Shown: one piece after another, positions 1 through 6,468 of the stretch
How the letters are laid out: the number at the start of each line of letters is the position of its first letter
Position numbering within the stretch: position 1 is the first letter of the stretch
NCBI GenBank assembly: GCA_946885925.1
Contig: CAMPHP010000183.1
Span: forward strand, 1 to 6,468
From: an uncultured Litorilinea sp.
Lineage (GTDB): Bacteria; Chloroflexota; Anaerolineae; Caldilineales; Caldilineaceae
Direction: 5' to 3'
Length of the DNA stretch: 6,468 nt
Translations under genes and position numbers: made by a program
Notes under the pieces: generated by a model
The model's database searches: none
Seen by the model: the letters and a program-made list of their open reading frames with translations, nothing else
Told to the model about the DNA's origin: nothing

Positions 1-1
1 G

Positions 2-1375
2 GACGCCGCTGCTCCTACACTATTGTCAAGACAAGTAGGCATTTTCTTCTGCCTGGGCCTGACGCTCTTTGCGTTGTTGACAGCGTTGGGGGGCAATGGG
101 CCACTTTATCCCTTGCTCTACCGGGTAGCGCCGGGATGGGCGTGGTTTCGCGGGCAGGAGCGGGCGGCGCTGCTGGTCATGTTGGGGCTGAGCGGCCTCG
201 CCGCCTATGGGATGGCGCTGATACCCATCCTCTCGCCCACGGAGCGACGGCGCGCGGCGATGGTGGCGGGTGCGCTTGTGGTTGCAGCGGTTTATGCTTT
301 TGGACTGCTCTGGCAATTACCAGGCCGTACAGCGGTGGATCATGTGGGCTATTTGGTTATTGCAGGAATTACGCTGATTTTGGGTCTTGTGGTCGTTTTA
401 TTGGTGTGGCTTCCTGTATGGTCGACACGGCACGCCCTATTGGTAACGGGGTTGGCGTTGGTAAATTTGATGTGGGCGAATATGGCGACAAACCAAGTAG
501 CGGGAAATGCTGCTGACCGGGTGCGGCTTGCACCGGAGGTAAGCGCGCTGATCGAGGCTGTGCGCGCCAGACCCAATGCCGCCAATGGCCTGCCGGGGCG
601 AGTCTATAATGAGTTTCGCGTCTATGAAGATTATGGGATGCGCGCCCACGTCGAAGATGTATGGGGGAGTAGTCCTTTACGGGTTGCGCGGTATGCCGCG
701 CTCTTTGAGAACTTTCCGCTCGACCGTATGTGGCAGTTGTTGGGTGTGGAGCATGTGTTGACCTGGCGGCGTGAACTCTTTGGACCAAGCGAATTGCTGG
801 CTGAGTTCCCGCAGGCGACGGATACTACCTATCTCCACCGTTTGCCGAGTGCCAATCCGCGTGCGCGGCTTGTGCCCCAAGTGGAGGTCGTTGACGATGA
901 GACAGCCTGGGCAGCGTTGGCGGATCATGCGTTTGACCTGACGCAGCGTGCGTTGCTGGGGCCAGAGAGTGGTTGGTTAGTGACGGGTACAAACGCTGGC
1001 ATAACGGAAAGTGCAACAATAACGCTGACACGACGTGCAGCGGATGAACTGCACGTATCGGTGGCAAGCGAGCAGGGTGGAATGCTGGTTGTCAGCGAGG
1101 TCTGGCTGCCAGGATGGGAAGTAGTCAGCCCTCACTGTTCCGGGGTGAGCGCATGCCCCAGCCAGGATGCAGAACAGCGCCCCTATTTTGAGCCCGTGCG
1201 TGCCGATCTTACGCTGGTGGGTATTTGGCTGCCGCCAGAGAGCGTTGAGTTTGTTCTGCGCTACCGTCCGTTCTCTGTGCGGTTGGGCCTTTGGATTAGC
1301 GGCGGGACGTTGTTGGCACTACTGGGCATTACCCTCTGGCACAGGCGCAGACACGCGCAGGTGGCTTTGCTTTGA
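2..1375 (+). CDS. YfhO-like polytopic membrane protein, 3' part (5' end outside window)
   Basis: This reading frame is open from the left edge with no stop, so the gene is cut by the window. The TTG at 23 is probably not the true start, because the codons before it read on in frame. Residues below are counted from that TTG. Hydrophobic segments lie near 6-23, 47-70, 79-99, 108-130 and 137-154. A soluble extracytoplasmic domain follows (about 160-415), then one last membrane helix (about 420-439) and a basic tail. The segment NGPLYPLLYRVAPGWAWFRG followed by a small-residue helix, the later GRVYNEFRVYEDYG stretch, the LLGVEHVL motif, and the final PGW plus YRP-before-helix arrangement all fit the YfhO family. 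That family is often 700-900 residues, so roughly half may be missing. Known members are linked to glycosylation of surface polymers; a transferase role here is inference. A GT39-like or other large membrane protein is the main alternative. Confidence 0.75.
   Translation, partial: DAAAPTLLSRQVGIFFCLGLTLFALLTALGGNGPLYPLLYRVAPGWAWFRGQERAALLVMLGLSGLAAYGMALIPILSPTERRRAAMVAGALVVAAVYAFGLLWQLPGRTAVDHVGYLVIAGITLILGLVVVLLVWLPVWSTRHALLVTGLALVNLMWANMATNQVAGNAADRVRLAPEVSALIEAVRARPNAANGLPGRVYNEFRVYEDYGMRAHVEDVWGSSPLRVARYAALFENFPLDRMWQLLGVEHVLTWRRELFGPSELLAEFPQATDTTYLHRLPSANPRARLVPQVEVVDDETAWAALADHAFDLTQRALLGPESGWLVTGTNAGITESATITLTRRAADELHVSVASEQGGMLVVSEVWLPGWEVVSPHCSGVSACPSQDAEQRPYFEPVRADLTLVGIWLPPESVEFVLRYRPFSVRLGLWISGGTLLALLGITLWHRRRHAQVALL
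1359..1364 (+). promoter_or_regulatory. Shine-Dalgarno-like AGGTGG before the TTG start of the GT39 gene
   Basis: AGGTGG lies inside the end of the upstream gene, 7 bases before the TTG at 1372. It is one base away from AGGAGG. It supports the TTG start, which would otherwise be doubtful; no in-frame ATG occurs until far into the conserved domain. Confidence 0.5.
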
Positions 1376-3261
1376 ACCGGCGTAACCTGATATCCCCTCA
1401 ACTAAACTACCGCGCCATCACGATTGCCATCCTATTGCTGGCTTTTACCTTGCGTTGTGCCCGGCTGGATTACCAGGAGTTGCGCGGCGATGAGGCATTT
1501 GGCTATTTCTTCAGCTTGCCTGCTTTGAATGAGATTGTCGAGCAGACGTTAGATCTGAGCGAACCACACCCGGTCGCCTCGTACTGGCTGCAACATCTGT
1601 GGCTGAAGGTGGCTGGTCACAGCGAATTTGCACTGCGATTTCTAGGTGTCTGGTGGAGCACGCTGGCGGTTGTGCTTTTGCTGCCTCTTGGCAAGCAATT
1701 GGCTTTGCCAACCGCGACCGCGCTCACCGGGGCGGCGTTGATGGCGATCAGCCCCTATGTCATCTGGCATGCCCAGGACGCACGCATGTATAACATGAGC
1801 TTGGCGCTCACCCTGGCATCTACCGTCTTGGCGGTCCTCTGGTGGAAGGCTTCAAGCCGCTCAACGCGTTTGTGGACAGTACTGGGCTATCTCCTGGTGA
1901 CGTGGTTGGCATTGCAGACTCACTACTTCGCGCTCTATGTGGTGGTGGCACAGAACGTTGCACTGGGCGGGTGGGCGATAGCCGAACGGGCATGGCGTAA
2001 GCTAGGTCAGTGGTGGGGCATCGGGGTACTGTTGTTGCTGCTCTGGCTGCCGTGGCTTTGGGCGGCGCGTCGAATCTTGTTCGACTACCGGGGTAATGGT
2101 GATTCGCCTTCGCTGGTGGATGCGCTGGTGCGCGCCCATAGTGCATTTGGTGTGGGCGAGACAGTGGCGGGTGCTGTGCAGCCGTGGTGGGCAACGCTGG
2201 CACTAGCCGCGCTGGGGTTGGGTCTGATTGTGTTGTGGCAAACGCGGCGGGCATCTGCTTGGTTTTTGTTGATCTATTGGCTGACCCCGTTGGCTGCAAC
2301 ATGGTTGAGCGCGCTGAACCGGCCCATCTTCAACGAGCGCTATTTGGTCGCGGGAGTGCCGCCAGTTTATTTGCTGATGGCTGCTGCAGCAAGTCGCTAT
2401 GATAGCCCGGATGGACGGCGATGGCGCTTTTGGGTGGGGCGTGGCGTGGTCGTGCTGGTGATAGCAGGAATGCTCTTGGGCTTGAATCGTCTTTATAGTG
2501 ATCCACAGTATAGTAAGACACGCGGTTGGCGTGAGTTGGCGGATACGTTGGAACGATTGAGTGCCGGGGATGATCTGGCGCATGTGCGTTTGGCTCAGAA
2601 CTATCCTGACCCAACACTCTGGTATTACTATCAGGGTGACGTAGCACATCTCGTCCTGCCGCCCGCTGCGCGTGATCGCATTCGCACGGCTGAGGAGGTT
2701 GAGCAGTTGGTGGCGGAGGGTGTGGCGCGTGTGCTCTTGGTGGAGCAGCCTGTAGCTGCGTGGGACCCTGGTGGAATTGCACAGGAGGCATTGCGCACCG
2801 GCTATACACTGGTCGGGACAAATCGGGCGACGCGTTGGCCTGTGTCCGTTTGGGTGCGACCTGTGGCAGACCTTGAGCCAACAAAGGTCGTGTATGAAGG
2901 TGGTCTGCAACTGGTGGGCGCACAGGTACTACCGGCGGTAGTACCGCCAGGGGGAGTGGTGGAAGTACATCTTCGCTGGCAAGGGGACGCAGAAACAGCC
3001 GGTGAGCAAGAGGCGGTGAGCTTGCAGCTACTCAACAGCGCAGGGGAATTGGTCGCCCAGACGGATCGACCGTTGGGGATGGCAAGCGTTACCACAGCCG
3101 CTGCGTCGAGTTATGCTATACTAGTGCCAATGCATCTGGCAGCGGGAGAGTACCAGATTGCGCTGGTTGTTTATGACCCTAGCCGCAATGATGCTGCGCG
3201 GCGATTGACAGTAGCGGGGGCGGATATGCATTTGTTGGCCTCGATCCGGGTTACAGAATAG
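1372..3261 (+). CDS. GT39/PMT-type membrane glycosyltransferase with C-terminal beta-sandwich domain
   Basis: This is a predicted 629-residue integral-membrane glycosyltransferase of the PMT/ArnT (GT-C) type, which transfers sugars from polyprenyl-phosphate donors on the outer face of the cytoplasmic membrane. After a first helix (about 14-29) comes the luminal-loop motif RGDEAFG with D40-E41, the position of the catalytic acid in this family. EPHPVASYW (64-72), an SEFALRFLGV stretch (84-93) and SPYVIWHAQDARMYN (127-141) are typical of PMT_2 domains. Further helices run to about residue 370, including the NERYL motif (321-325). The rest is soluble: a region with GWRELADTL (385-393), then a likely beta-sandwich (about 505-629) with a PPGG turn and an AGEYQIALVVYDP strand. 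The TTG start overlaps the previous stop by 4 bases (TTGA), implying translational coupling. The acceptor and sugar are unknown. The family is confident; the specific role is not. Confidence 0.88.
   Translation: MNRRNLISPQLNYRAITIAILLLAFTLRCARLDYQELRGDEAFGYFFSLPALNEIVEQTLDLSEPHPVASYWLQHLWLKVAGHSEFALRFLGVWWSTLAVVLLLPLGKQLALPTATALTGAALMAISPYVIWHAQDARMYNMSLALTLASTVLAVLWWKASSRSTRLWTVLGYLLVTWLALQTHYFALYVVVAQNVALGGWAIAERAWRKLGQWWGIGVLLLLLWLPWLWAARRILFDYRGNGDSPSLVDALVRAHSAFGVGETVAGAVQPWWATLALAALGLGLIVLWQTRRASAWFLLIYWLTPLAATWLSALNRPIFNERYLVAGVPPVYLLMAAAASRYDSPDGRRWRFWVGRGVVVLVIAGMLLGLNRLYSDPQYSKTRGWRELADTLERLSAGDDLAHVRLAQNYPDPTLWYYYQGDVAHLVLPPAARDRIRTAEEVEQLVAEGVARVLLVEQPVAAWDPGGIAQEALRTGYTLVGTNRATRWPVSVWVRPVADLEPTKVVYEGGLQLVGAQVLPAVVPPGGVVEVHLRWQGDAETAGEQEAVSLQLLNSAGELVAQTDRPLGMASVTTAAASSYAILVPMHLAAGEYQIALVVYDPSRNDAARRLTVAGADMHLLASIRVTE
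2925..2945. repeat. 21-base palindrome (10-base arms) inside the GT39 gene
   Basis: The left arm GGTACTACCG (2925-2934) and right arm CGGTAGTACC (2936-2945) are perfect reverse complements around a single G. A second palindrome overlaps it: GGCGGTA (2934-2940), G, TACCGCC (2942-2948). The two hairpins are mutually exclusive. The DNA codes for part of the start of the beta-sandwich domain (QVLPAVVPP), so the repeat is inside coding sequence. No T-run follows, so it does not look like an intrinsic terminator. Its function is unknown and it may be coincidental. Confidence 0.7.
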
Positions 3262-3278
3262 CGTTATGGTAGATTGAT

Positions 3279-3284
3279 GGTAGG
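3279..3284 (+). promoter_or_regulatory. Weak Shine-Dalgarno candidate GGTAGG that bears on the start choice
   Basis: GGTAGG ends at the first base of the GTG at 3284, so it cannot serve that codon. It lies 5 bases before the in-frame GTG at 3290, which would make the protein two residues shorter. The only other purine-rich tract nearby is AGATTGATGG. The start therefore remains uncertain between 3284 and 3290. Confidence 0.3.
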
Positions 3285-4804
3285 TGTTTGTGCAACTTCC
3301 TGTTGAGCAAGTTCAGCGACTCGCATTTTCGCCCAATCCGCAGGTGCGGAGGCTTTTCTTTGCTACGATATTGGGAGCGGGTGCGCTTGTTATTTCTCTG
3401 TTTGTGGGCGTCGCTGGGCCGATGCTGGCGCTGGCTGCTGCGGTGGCACTGGTGGGTGGGGTGATGATCTTGGCAGACACCCACTGGGGCTTTGTGGCAC
3501 TTGTCGGGGTAGCCTTTGTGCTCCCCTTTGCGAGTTTGCCCTTTAGCATAGGGTTTAAGCCTACCTTCTTGGATGTGGCACTTGGCGCACTCTTTTTCGT
3601 GTGGGTTTTCAAGCTTGCCATCGGCCAGGAGCGGGTCTTTCTGGCTTCACCTTTGGGAATTCCTGTGGCGCTCTTTATGCTCTTGGCGGTTTTTAGCTTT
3701 GCCTATGGGTTGAGCCACAGTAGTGCCAGCTCGTTTTACATTCGTCGCTTTGCTGAGATTTTGCTGGGGATTAGCCTCTTTTTTGTGGCTATCAACACGG
3801 TGCGCACGACTGCCGAAGTGATGTGGGTGACGCGCTGGTTGATGCTGGCTGGGTGGGCAGCGGCGATGATTGCGGTGGTCTTCTATGTGATCCCGGATTC
3901 GTGGACTGTAGCGATTTTGGATCGTTTGGCCCGTTTTGATTATCCGGGTGGGTATGGTGCGCTGCGCTATATTGAGGATGACCCGGAAGGCACGATGCGT
4001 GCGATTGGTACGGCGGTTGATCCCAATGTGTTGGGAGGCATGATGATTCTGGTGGCAGCGTTGGCCGCGCCGCAACTGGCTGCCAAAGAGTGTGTCCTGC
4101 CGCGGTGGATGGCCTGGGTCATGATGATAATGGCAACGCTAGCCCTTTATCTCACCTATAGCCGCTCGGCACTGTTGGGGTTGGGGGCGGCACTTGGCTT
4201 GCTTGCCATGCTCAAGTACCGCCGGTTGATTTGGGTAGGGCTGGCTGGTGCTGCGCTGCTGCTGTTCTTGCCGCAGACACAGGAGTATGTGGCGCGGTTA
4301 ATGGCGGGCTTTGCCGGGCAGGATCTGGCAACGCAGATGCGTTTTGGCGAGTATCAAGACGCGCTGACGCTGATTGCTCGCTATCCAGTCTTTGGTGTTG
4401 GCTTTACCGGCGTACCCGATATTGACCTCTATTTGGGTGTGAGCATGTTGTATCTGATCATTGCAGAAAATATGGGTCTGGTGGGTCTCTTGACCTTTAT
4501 TGTTGTGATGATCGGCTTTTTTGTGTCAATGGCGTGGGGCTGGCGATTAGGGTTTAATCCCGCTCTGGAAGCAGTTTTGTTAGGATTGGCTAGCGCCGTG
4601 TTGGGTGCGCTGGTCAGCGGAGTTTTTGATCATTATTGGTTTAACATGACCTATCCGCACATGACTGTGTTGTTCTGGTTATATGTGGGATTGGCGACAG
4701 CGACTATCTTAGTACAGCAAGCAGAGCATGAAGGCGAGGGGGTGGTTGCCTCGACGCGCCGCCGTTCTGTCGCTGCTGTAGGAGCAACTGAATTGGGGCG
4801 ATGA
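3284..4804 (+). CDS. O-antigen ligase / Wzy polymerase family membrane protein
   Basis: This predicted 506-residue protein has about 12-14 membrane helices and belongs to the Wzy_C/O-antigen-ligase superfamily, which polymerises lipid-linked repeat units or ligates finished glycans outside the cytoplasmic membrane. Family signatures are [14 protein letters not shown] (239-252), a [11 protein letters not shown] helix start (291-301), the extracytoplasmic loop [23 protein letters not shown] (starting at 352) with conserved-type Arg, Glu and PxxGxG, then [12 protein letters not shown] (394-405) and FDHYWFN (448-454). The tail after about 478 is hydrophilic and basic, probably cytoplasmic. An in-frame TAG directly precedes the GTG at 3284, so the start is there or at the GTG at 3290. 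The gap to the GT39 gene is 22 bases without a terminator, which favours one operon. Whether it is a polymerase or a ligase cannot be told from sequence. In a Chloroflexota-like host without classical LPS, an exopolysaccharide or surface-glycan role is more likely. Confidence 0.87.
   Translation: MFVQLPVEQVQRLAFSPNPQVRRLFFATILGAGALVISLFVGVAGPMLALAAAVALVGGVMILADTHWGFVALVGVAFVLPFASLPFSIGFKPTFLDVALGALFFVWVFKLAIGQERVFLASPLGIPVALFMLLAVFSFAYGLSHSSASSFYIRRFAEILLGISLFFVAINTVRTTAEVMWVTRWLMLAGWAAAMIAVVFYVIPDSWTVAILDRLARFDYPGGYGALRYIEDDPEGTMRAIGTAVDPNVLGGMMILVAALAAPQLAAKECVLPRWMAWVMMIMATLALYLTYSRSALLGLGAALGLLAMLKYRRLIWVGLAGAALLLFLPQTQEYVARLMAGFAGQDLATQMRFGEYQDALTLIARYPVFGVGFTGVPDIDLYLGVSMLYLIIAENMGLVGLLTFIVVMIGFFVSMAWGWRLGFNPALEAVLLGLASAVLGALVSGVFDHYWFNMTYPHMTVLFWLYVGLATATILVQQAEHEGEGVVASTRRRSVAAVGATELGR
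4795..4798 (+). promoter_or_regulatory. GGGG tract before the tandem ATGATG start of lipA
   Basis: GGGG sits 2 bases before the ATG at 4801 and 5 bases before the ATG at 4804, so it fits the second ATG better. TAGGAG at 4779-4784 is a stronger Shine-Dalgarno match but lies 16 bases from the first ATG, too far for normal use. Initiation may rest largely on coupling to the upstream gene. Confidence 0.3.
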
Positions 4805-5796
4805 TGGAGCAAGGGAGCATTTCGACGAACGAGTATGGCAGCATCCGGCTTGACCCGGCACCACCGGCAGAGGCAAGCGGCTTGACACGTGGGCGGCGGC
4901 CCGATTGGTTGCGCGTGCGTCCAGCAGACAGCCCGCGCTATCGTGAATTGCGTGGACTCTTCCGTGGCAAACATCTGCATACGGTCTGTGAAGAAGCCAT
5001 GTGCCCCAATATTGGTGAATGTTGGGGACGAGGCACGGCAACCTTTTTGCTGATGGGGGATACCTGTACGCGCAGTTGTGGTTTTTGTAAGATCAAGACA
5101 GGCCGCCCCGGTCTGCTGGACCCGGATGAGCCACGCCGCGTAGGTGAGAGTGTGGCTGCTATGGGGCTGCAACATGCGGTATTGACTAGCGTCAATCGCG
5201 ATGAGCAGGCCGATGGGGGAGCGTGGGTATTTGCAGAAAGCATCTACTGGATTCGCCAGTTGCGACCTGGCTGTACGGTAGAAGTCTTGATTCCCGACTT
5301 TAGGGGGGATGAGCGGGCGCTACAGATTGTCATGGATGCTCGCCCAGAAATCCTCAACCATAACACGGAGACCGTGCCCCGGCTTTATCGCACAGTACGA
5401 CCGCAAGCCAAGTATATGCGGAGCATGGAGCTATTACAGCGAGCCAAGCATATGGATGCGCTGTCATTGACCAAGTCAGGCATTATGCTGGGGTTGGGTG
5501 AGACGTGGGATGAGATTTTGACGGTGATGGATGATTTGCGCCGCCATGAAGTGGACATTATGACAATGGGCCAATATCTCCAGCCCAGCCGCTTCCATCT
5601 GCCGATCCAACGCTATTACACACCGGAGGAGTTTGCGCGCTTGAAGGAAGAGGGGGAGGCTCGTGGCTTCCGCTGGGTGGAGAGTGGCCCGCTAGTGCGC
5701 AGCAGTTATCATGCTGATGGTCAAGCCCACCTGGTTGCGCGTAATGATATTCAGACAGATGCCAATGTGATTCCGTTGAGTGCGCTGGCGGCTTAA
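4801..5796 (+). CDS. lipA: lipoyl synthase (radical SAM)
   Basis: LipA inserts two sulfur atoms at C6 and C8 of octanoyl groups carried on lipoyl domains (E2 subunits of 2-oxoacid dehydrogenases, GcvH), making the lipoyl cofactor in the cytoplasm. The 331-residue protein has both cluster motifs: the auxiliary [4Fe-4S] site C63-x4-C68-x5-C74 and the radical SAM site C89-x3-C93-x2-C96. The C-terminal RSSY (300-303), which supplies the serine ligand of the auxiliary cluster, is intact. Other hallmarks are [11 protein letters not shown] (131-141), [11 protein letters not shown] (186-196), GLGETWDEI (231-239) and [12 protein letters not shown] (257-268). The length is normal. The first 40 or so residues are variable and Pro/Arg-rich. 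The start is ATG 4801 or the adjacent in-frame ATG 4804, overlapping the previous stop (ATGA). No lipB is seen here. Its position behind polysaccharide genes is unusual; its function is not in doubt. Confidence 0.97.
   Translation: MMEQGSISTNEYGSIRLDPAPPAEASGLTRGRRPDWLRVRPADSPRYRELRGLFRGKHLHTVCEEAMCPNIGECWGRGTATFLLMGDTCTRSCGFCKIKTGRPGLLDPDEPRRVGESVAAMGLQHAVLTSVNRDEQADGGAWVFAESIYWIRQLRPGCTVEVLIPDFRGDERALQIVMDARPEILNHNTETVPRLYRTVRPQAKYMRSMELLQRAKHMDALSLTKSGIMLGLGETWDEILTVMDDLRRHEVDIMTMGQYLQPSRFHLPIQRYYTPEEFARLKEEGEARGFRWVESGPLVRSSYHADGQAHLVARNDIQTDANVIPLSALAA
5793..5796. other. Overlapping stop codons of convergent lipA and upp (TTAA)
   Basis: The lipA stop TAA (5794-5796, plus strand) and the upp stop TAA (5793-5795 read on the minus strand) share the palindromic TTAA. 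There is no intergenic space, so any terminator for either gene must lie inside the other gene's coding sequence. I see no clear GC hairpin followed by T-run on either strand here. Confidence 0.9.
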
Positions 5797-6455
5797 CCTG
5801 TACCGAACTGGCGGTCGCCTGCATCGCCCAAACCGGGCCAGATAAAGCCGGGTGGGAAGGGATCGTTGGCACTGGTCAGCCGTTCATCAATGGCTGCGAC
5901 ATGAATATCCACATCGGGGTGTTGCGATTGTAGTGCCTGGACGCCTTCGGGCGCAGCAATAAGGCCAATGAACTTGATGCGCGAGACACCCCATCGCTTG
6001 AGAACGTCCACGGCAGCAATCGCAGAGCCACCGGTTGCCAGCATGGGATCGAGGATGAGACAGAGTTGGACGGTAGGGGACACAGGCAGTTTGTTATAGT
6101 ATTCCACCGGACGCAAGGTGTGCTCATCGCGGTAGAGTCCCAAATGCCACACTTCCGCTTGAGGCAGCAAGCGCCATGCTCCTTCGACCATACCAAGACC
6201 GGCGCGCAGAATGGGAACAAGACCGATTTTTTCGGCCATAAGTGCGCCGGTAGCGGTGGTCAGGGGTGTCTGGATAGTCTGCTCTTTAAGCGACAGGTCT
6301 TGTGTCGCCTCATAGACGAGCATCATCGCCAATTCGCTGGTTAGCTCTCGGAATTTTTTGGATTCTGTCTCTTGGCGACGGAGTAACGTAAGCTTGCGGC
6401 GCGCCAGTGGATGTTGTGACGGATAGACATTCGTACCAGGCACAATGGAAGACAC
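5793..6455 (-). CDS. upp: uracil phosphoribosyltransferase
   Basis: UPRTase makes UMP from uracil and PRPP in the cytoplasmic pyrimidine salvage pathway. The 220-residue protein shows [12 protein letters not shown] (15-26), [10 protein letters not shown] (80-89), [18 protein letters not shown] (107-124), the PRPP-binding loop DPMLATGGS (136-144), AAPEG (167-171) and the uracil-site signature PGLGDAGDR (207-215). All core residues look intact. The segment between AAID (187-190) and PGLG reads [16 protein letters not shown], about six residues longer than the equivalent E. coli loop as I recall it. The N-terminus also extends slightly beyond the usual 208-210-residue proteins. The GTG start at 6455 is supported by GAGGAG 7 bases upstream. 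The gene runs against lipA, so it is a separate transcription unit whose promoter lies beyond the right edge. Family assignment is near certain. Confidence 0.97.
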   Translation of the reverse strand: MSSIVPGTNVYPSQHPLARRKLTLLRRQETESKKFRELTSELAMMLVYEATQDLSLKEQTIQTPLTTATGALMAEKIGLVPILRAGLGMVEGAWRLLPQAEVWHLGLYRDEHTLRPVEYYNKLPVSPTVQLCLILDPMLATGGSAIAAVDVLKRWGVSRIKFIGLIAAPEGVQALQSQHPDVDIHVAAIDERLTSANDPFPPGFIWPGLGDAGDRQFGTG

Positions 6456-6462
6456 AGACGAA

Positions 6463-6468
6463 CTCCTC
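6463..6468 (-). promoter_or_regulatory. Ribosome binding site of upp (GAGGAG)
   Basis: Reading the minus strand, GAGGAG is followed by 7 bases and the GTG start of upp at 6455. It is the best Shine-Dalgarno sequence in the window and fixes this start over the internal GTG a few codons later. Confidence 0.8.

Noticed and set aside
369..788. Long minus-strand open frame (139 codons) opposite the YfhO-like gene
   Set aside because: Its product is rich in Arg, His, Pro and Thr without a recognisable fold, as expected for the reverse of a GC-rich gene; the plus strand codes convincingly for a membrane protein.
2203..2923. Two overlapping minus-strand open frames (235 and 197 codons) opposite the GT39 gene
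   Set aside because: Low-complexity composition with many Pro, His, Gln and Cys residues, and complete overlap with a well-supported gene; shadows only.
3117..3122. TATACT, resembling a -10 box, late in the GT39 gene
   Set aside because: No acceptable -35 hexamer is found 16-18 bases upstream, and it is inside a conserved coding strand.
3205..3230. Possible internal promoter before the polymerase/ligase gene: TTGACA at 3205-3210 with TATGCA at 3225-3230
   Set aside because: The spacer is only 14 bases, short for a sigma70-type promoter, and both elements lie in coding sequence. Chance is likelier.
4651..5243. Minus-strand open frames opposite the polymerase/ligase-lipA junction
   Set aside because: They cross the junction and oppose the conserved LipA cysteine motifs; there is no family resemblance or ribosome binding site.
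5826..5858. GC-rich imperfect hairpin (CCCAAACCGGG with CCGGGTGGG) just past the lipA stop, considered as a terminator
   Set aside because: The pairing is imperfect, no T-run follows, and the bases encode the conserved [11 protein letters not shown] part of UPRTase, which explains the composition.
6066..6344. Plus-strand open frame (92 codons) opposite upp
   Set aside because: It lies wholly antisense to highly conserved UPRTase sequence and has no recognisable features.

Overview
The window is a moderately GC-rich, densely coded bacterial segment with five protein genes and almost no intergenic DNA. Four genes run rightward: the 3' part of a YfhO-like polytopic membrane protein, a GT39/PMT-type membrane glycosyltransferase with a C-terminal beta-sandwich, a Wzy/O-antigen-ligase-family membrane protein, and lipoyl synthase (lipA). 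One gene runs leftward from the right edge: uracil phosphoribosyltransferase (upp). I see no rRNA, tRNA, CRISPR array, insertion sequence or phage gene, and no stretch over 300 bases lacks a gene.

Left region (about 2-4804): three large integral-membrane proteins are packed as one probable operon. The YfhO-like gene and the GT39 gene overlap by 4 bases (TTGA). The GT39 gene and the polymerase/ligase gene are 22 bases apart. All three families act on lipid-linked sugars or glycan chains at the outer face of the cytoplasmic membrane, so together they suggest assembly or modification of a cell-surface or exported glycan. The substrates cannot be read from the sequence.

Right region (4801-6455): lipA begins inside the stop codon of the polymerase/ligase gene (ATGA overlap), so a cofactor-biosynthesis gene sits at the end of a surface-glycan transcription unit. 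lipA and upp then converge and share four bases (TTAA) at their stop codons, leaving no room for an intergenic terminator. upp has a clear GAGGAG ribosome binding site at the very right edge.

Organism: the combination of YfhO-like and GT39 membrane proteins, the beta-sandwich tail on the GT39 protein, frequent TTG/GTG starts and the form of the UPRTase C-terminus remind me of Chloroflexota (Chloroflexus/Roseiflexus-like bacteria). This is recalled family resemblance, not a search result, and is only moderately certain.

I do not see strong evidence of an undescribed system. The best leads are the lipA coupling to the glycan genes, the nested palindromes inside the GT39 gene, and the GT39-sandwich architecture.
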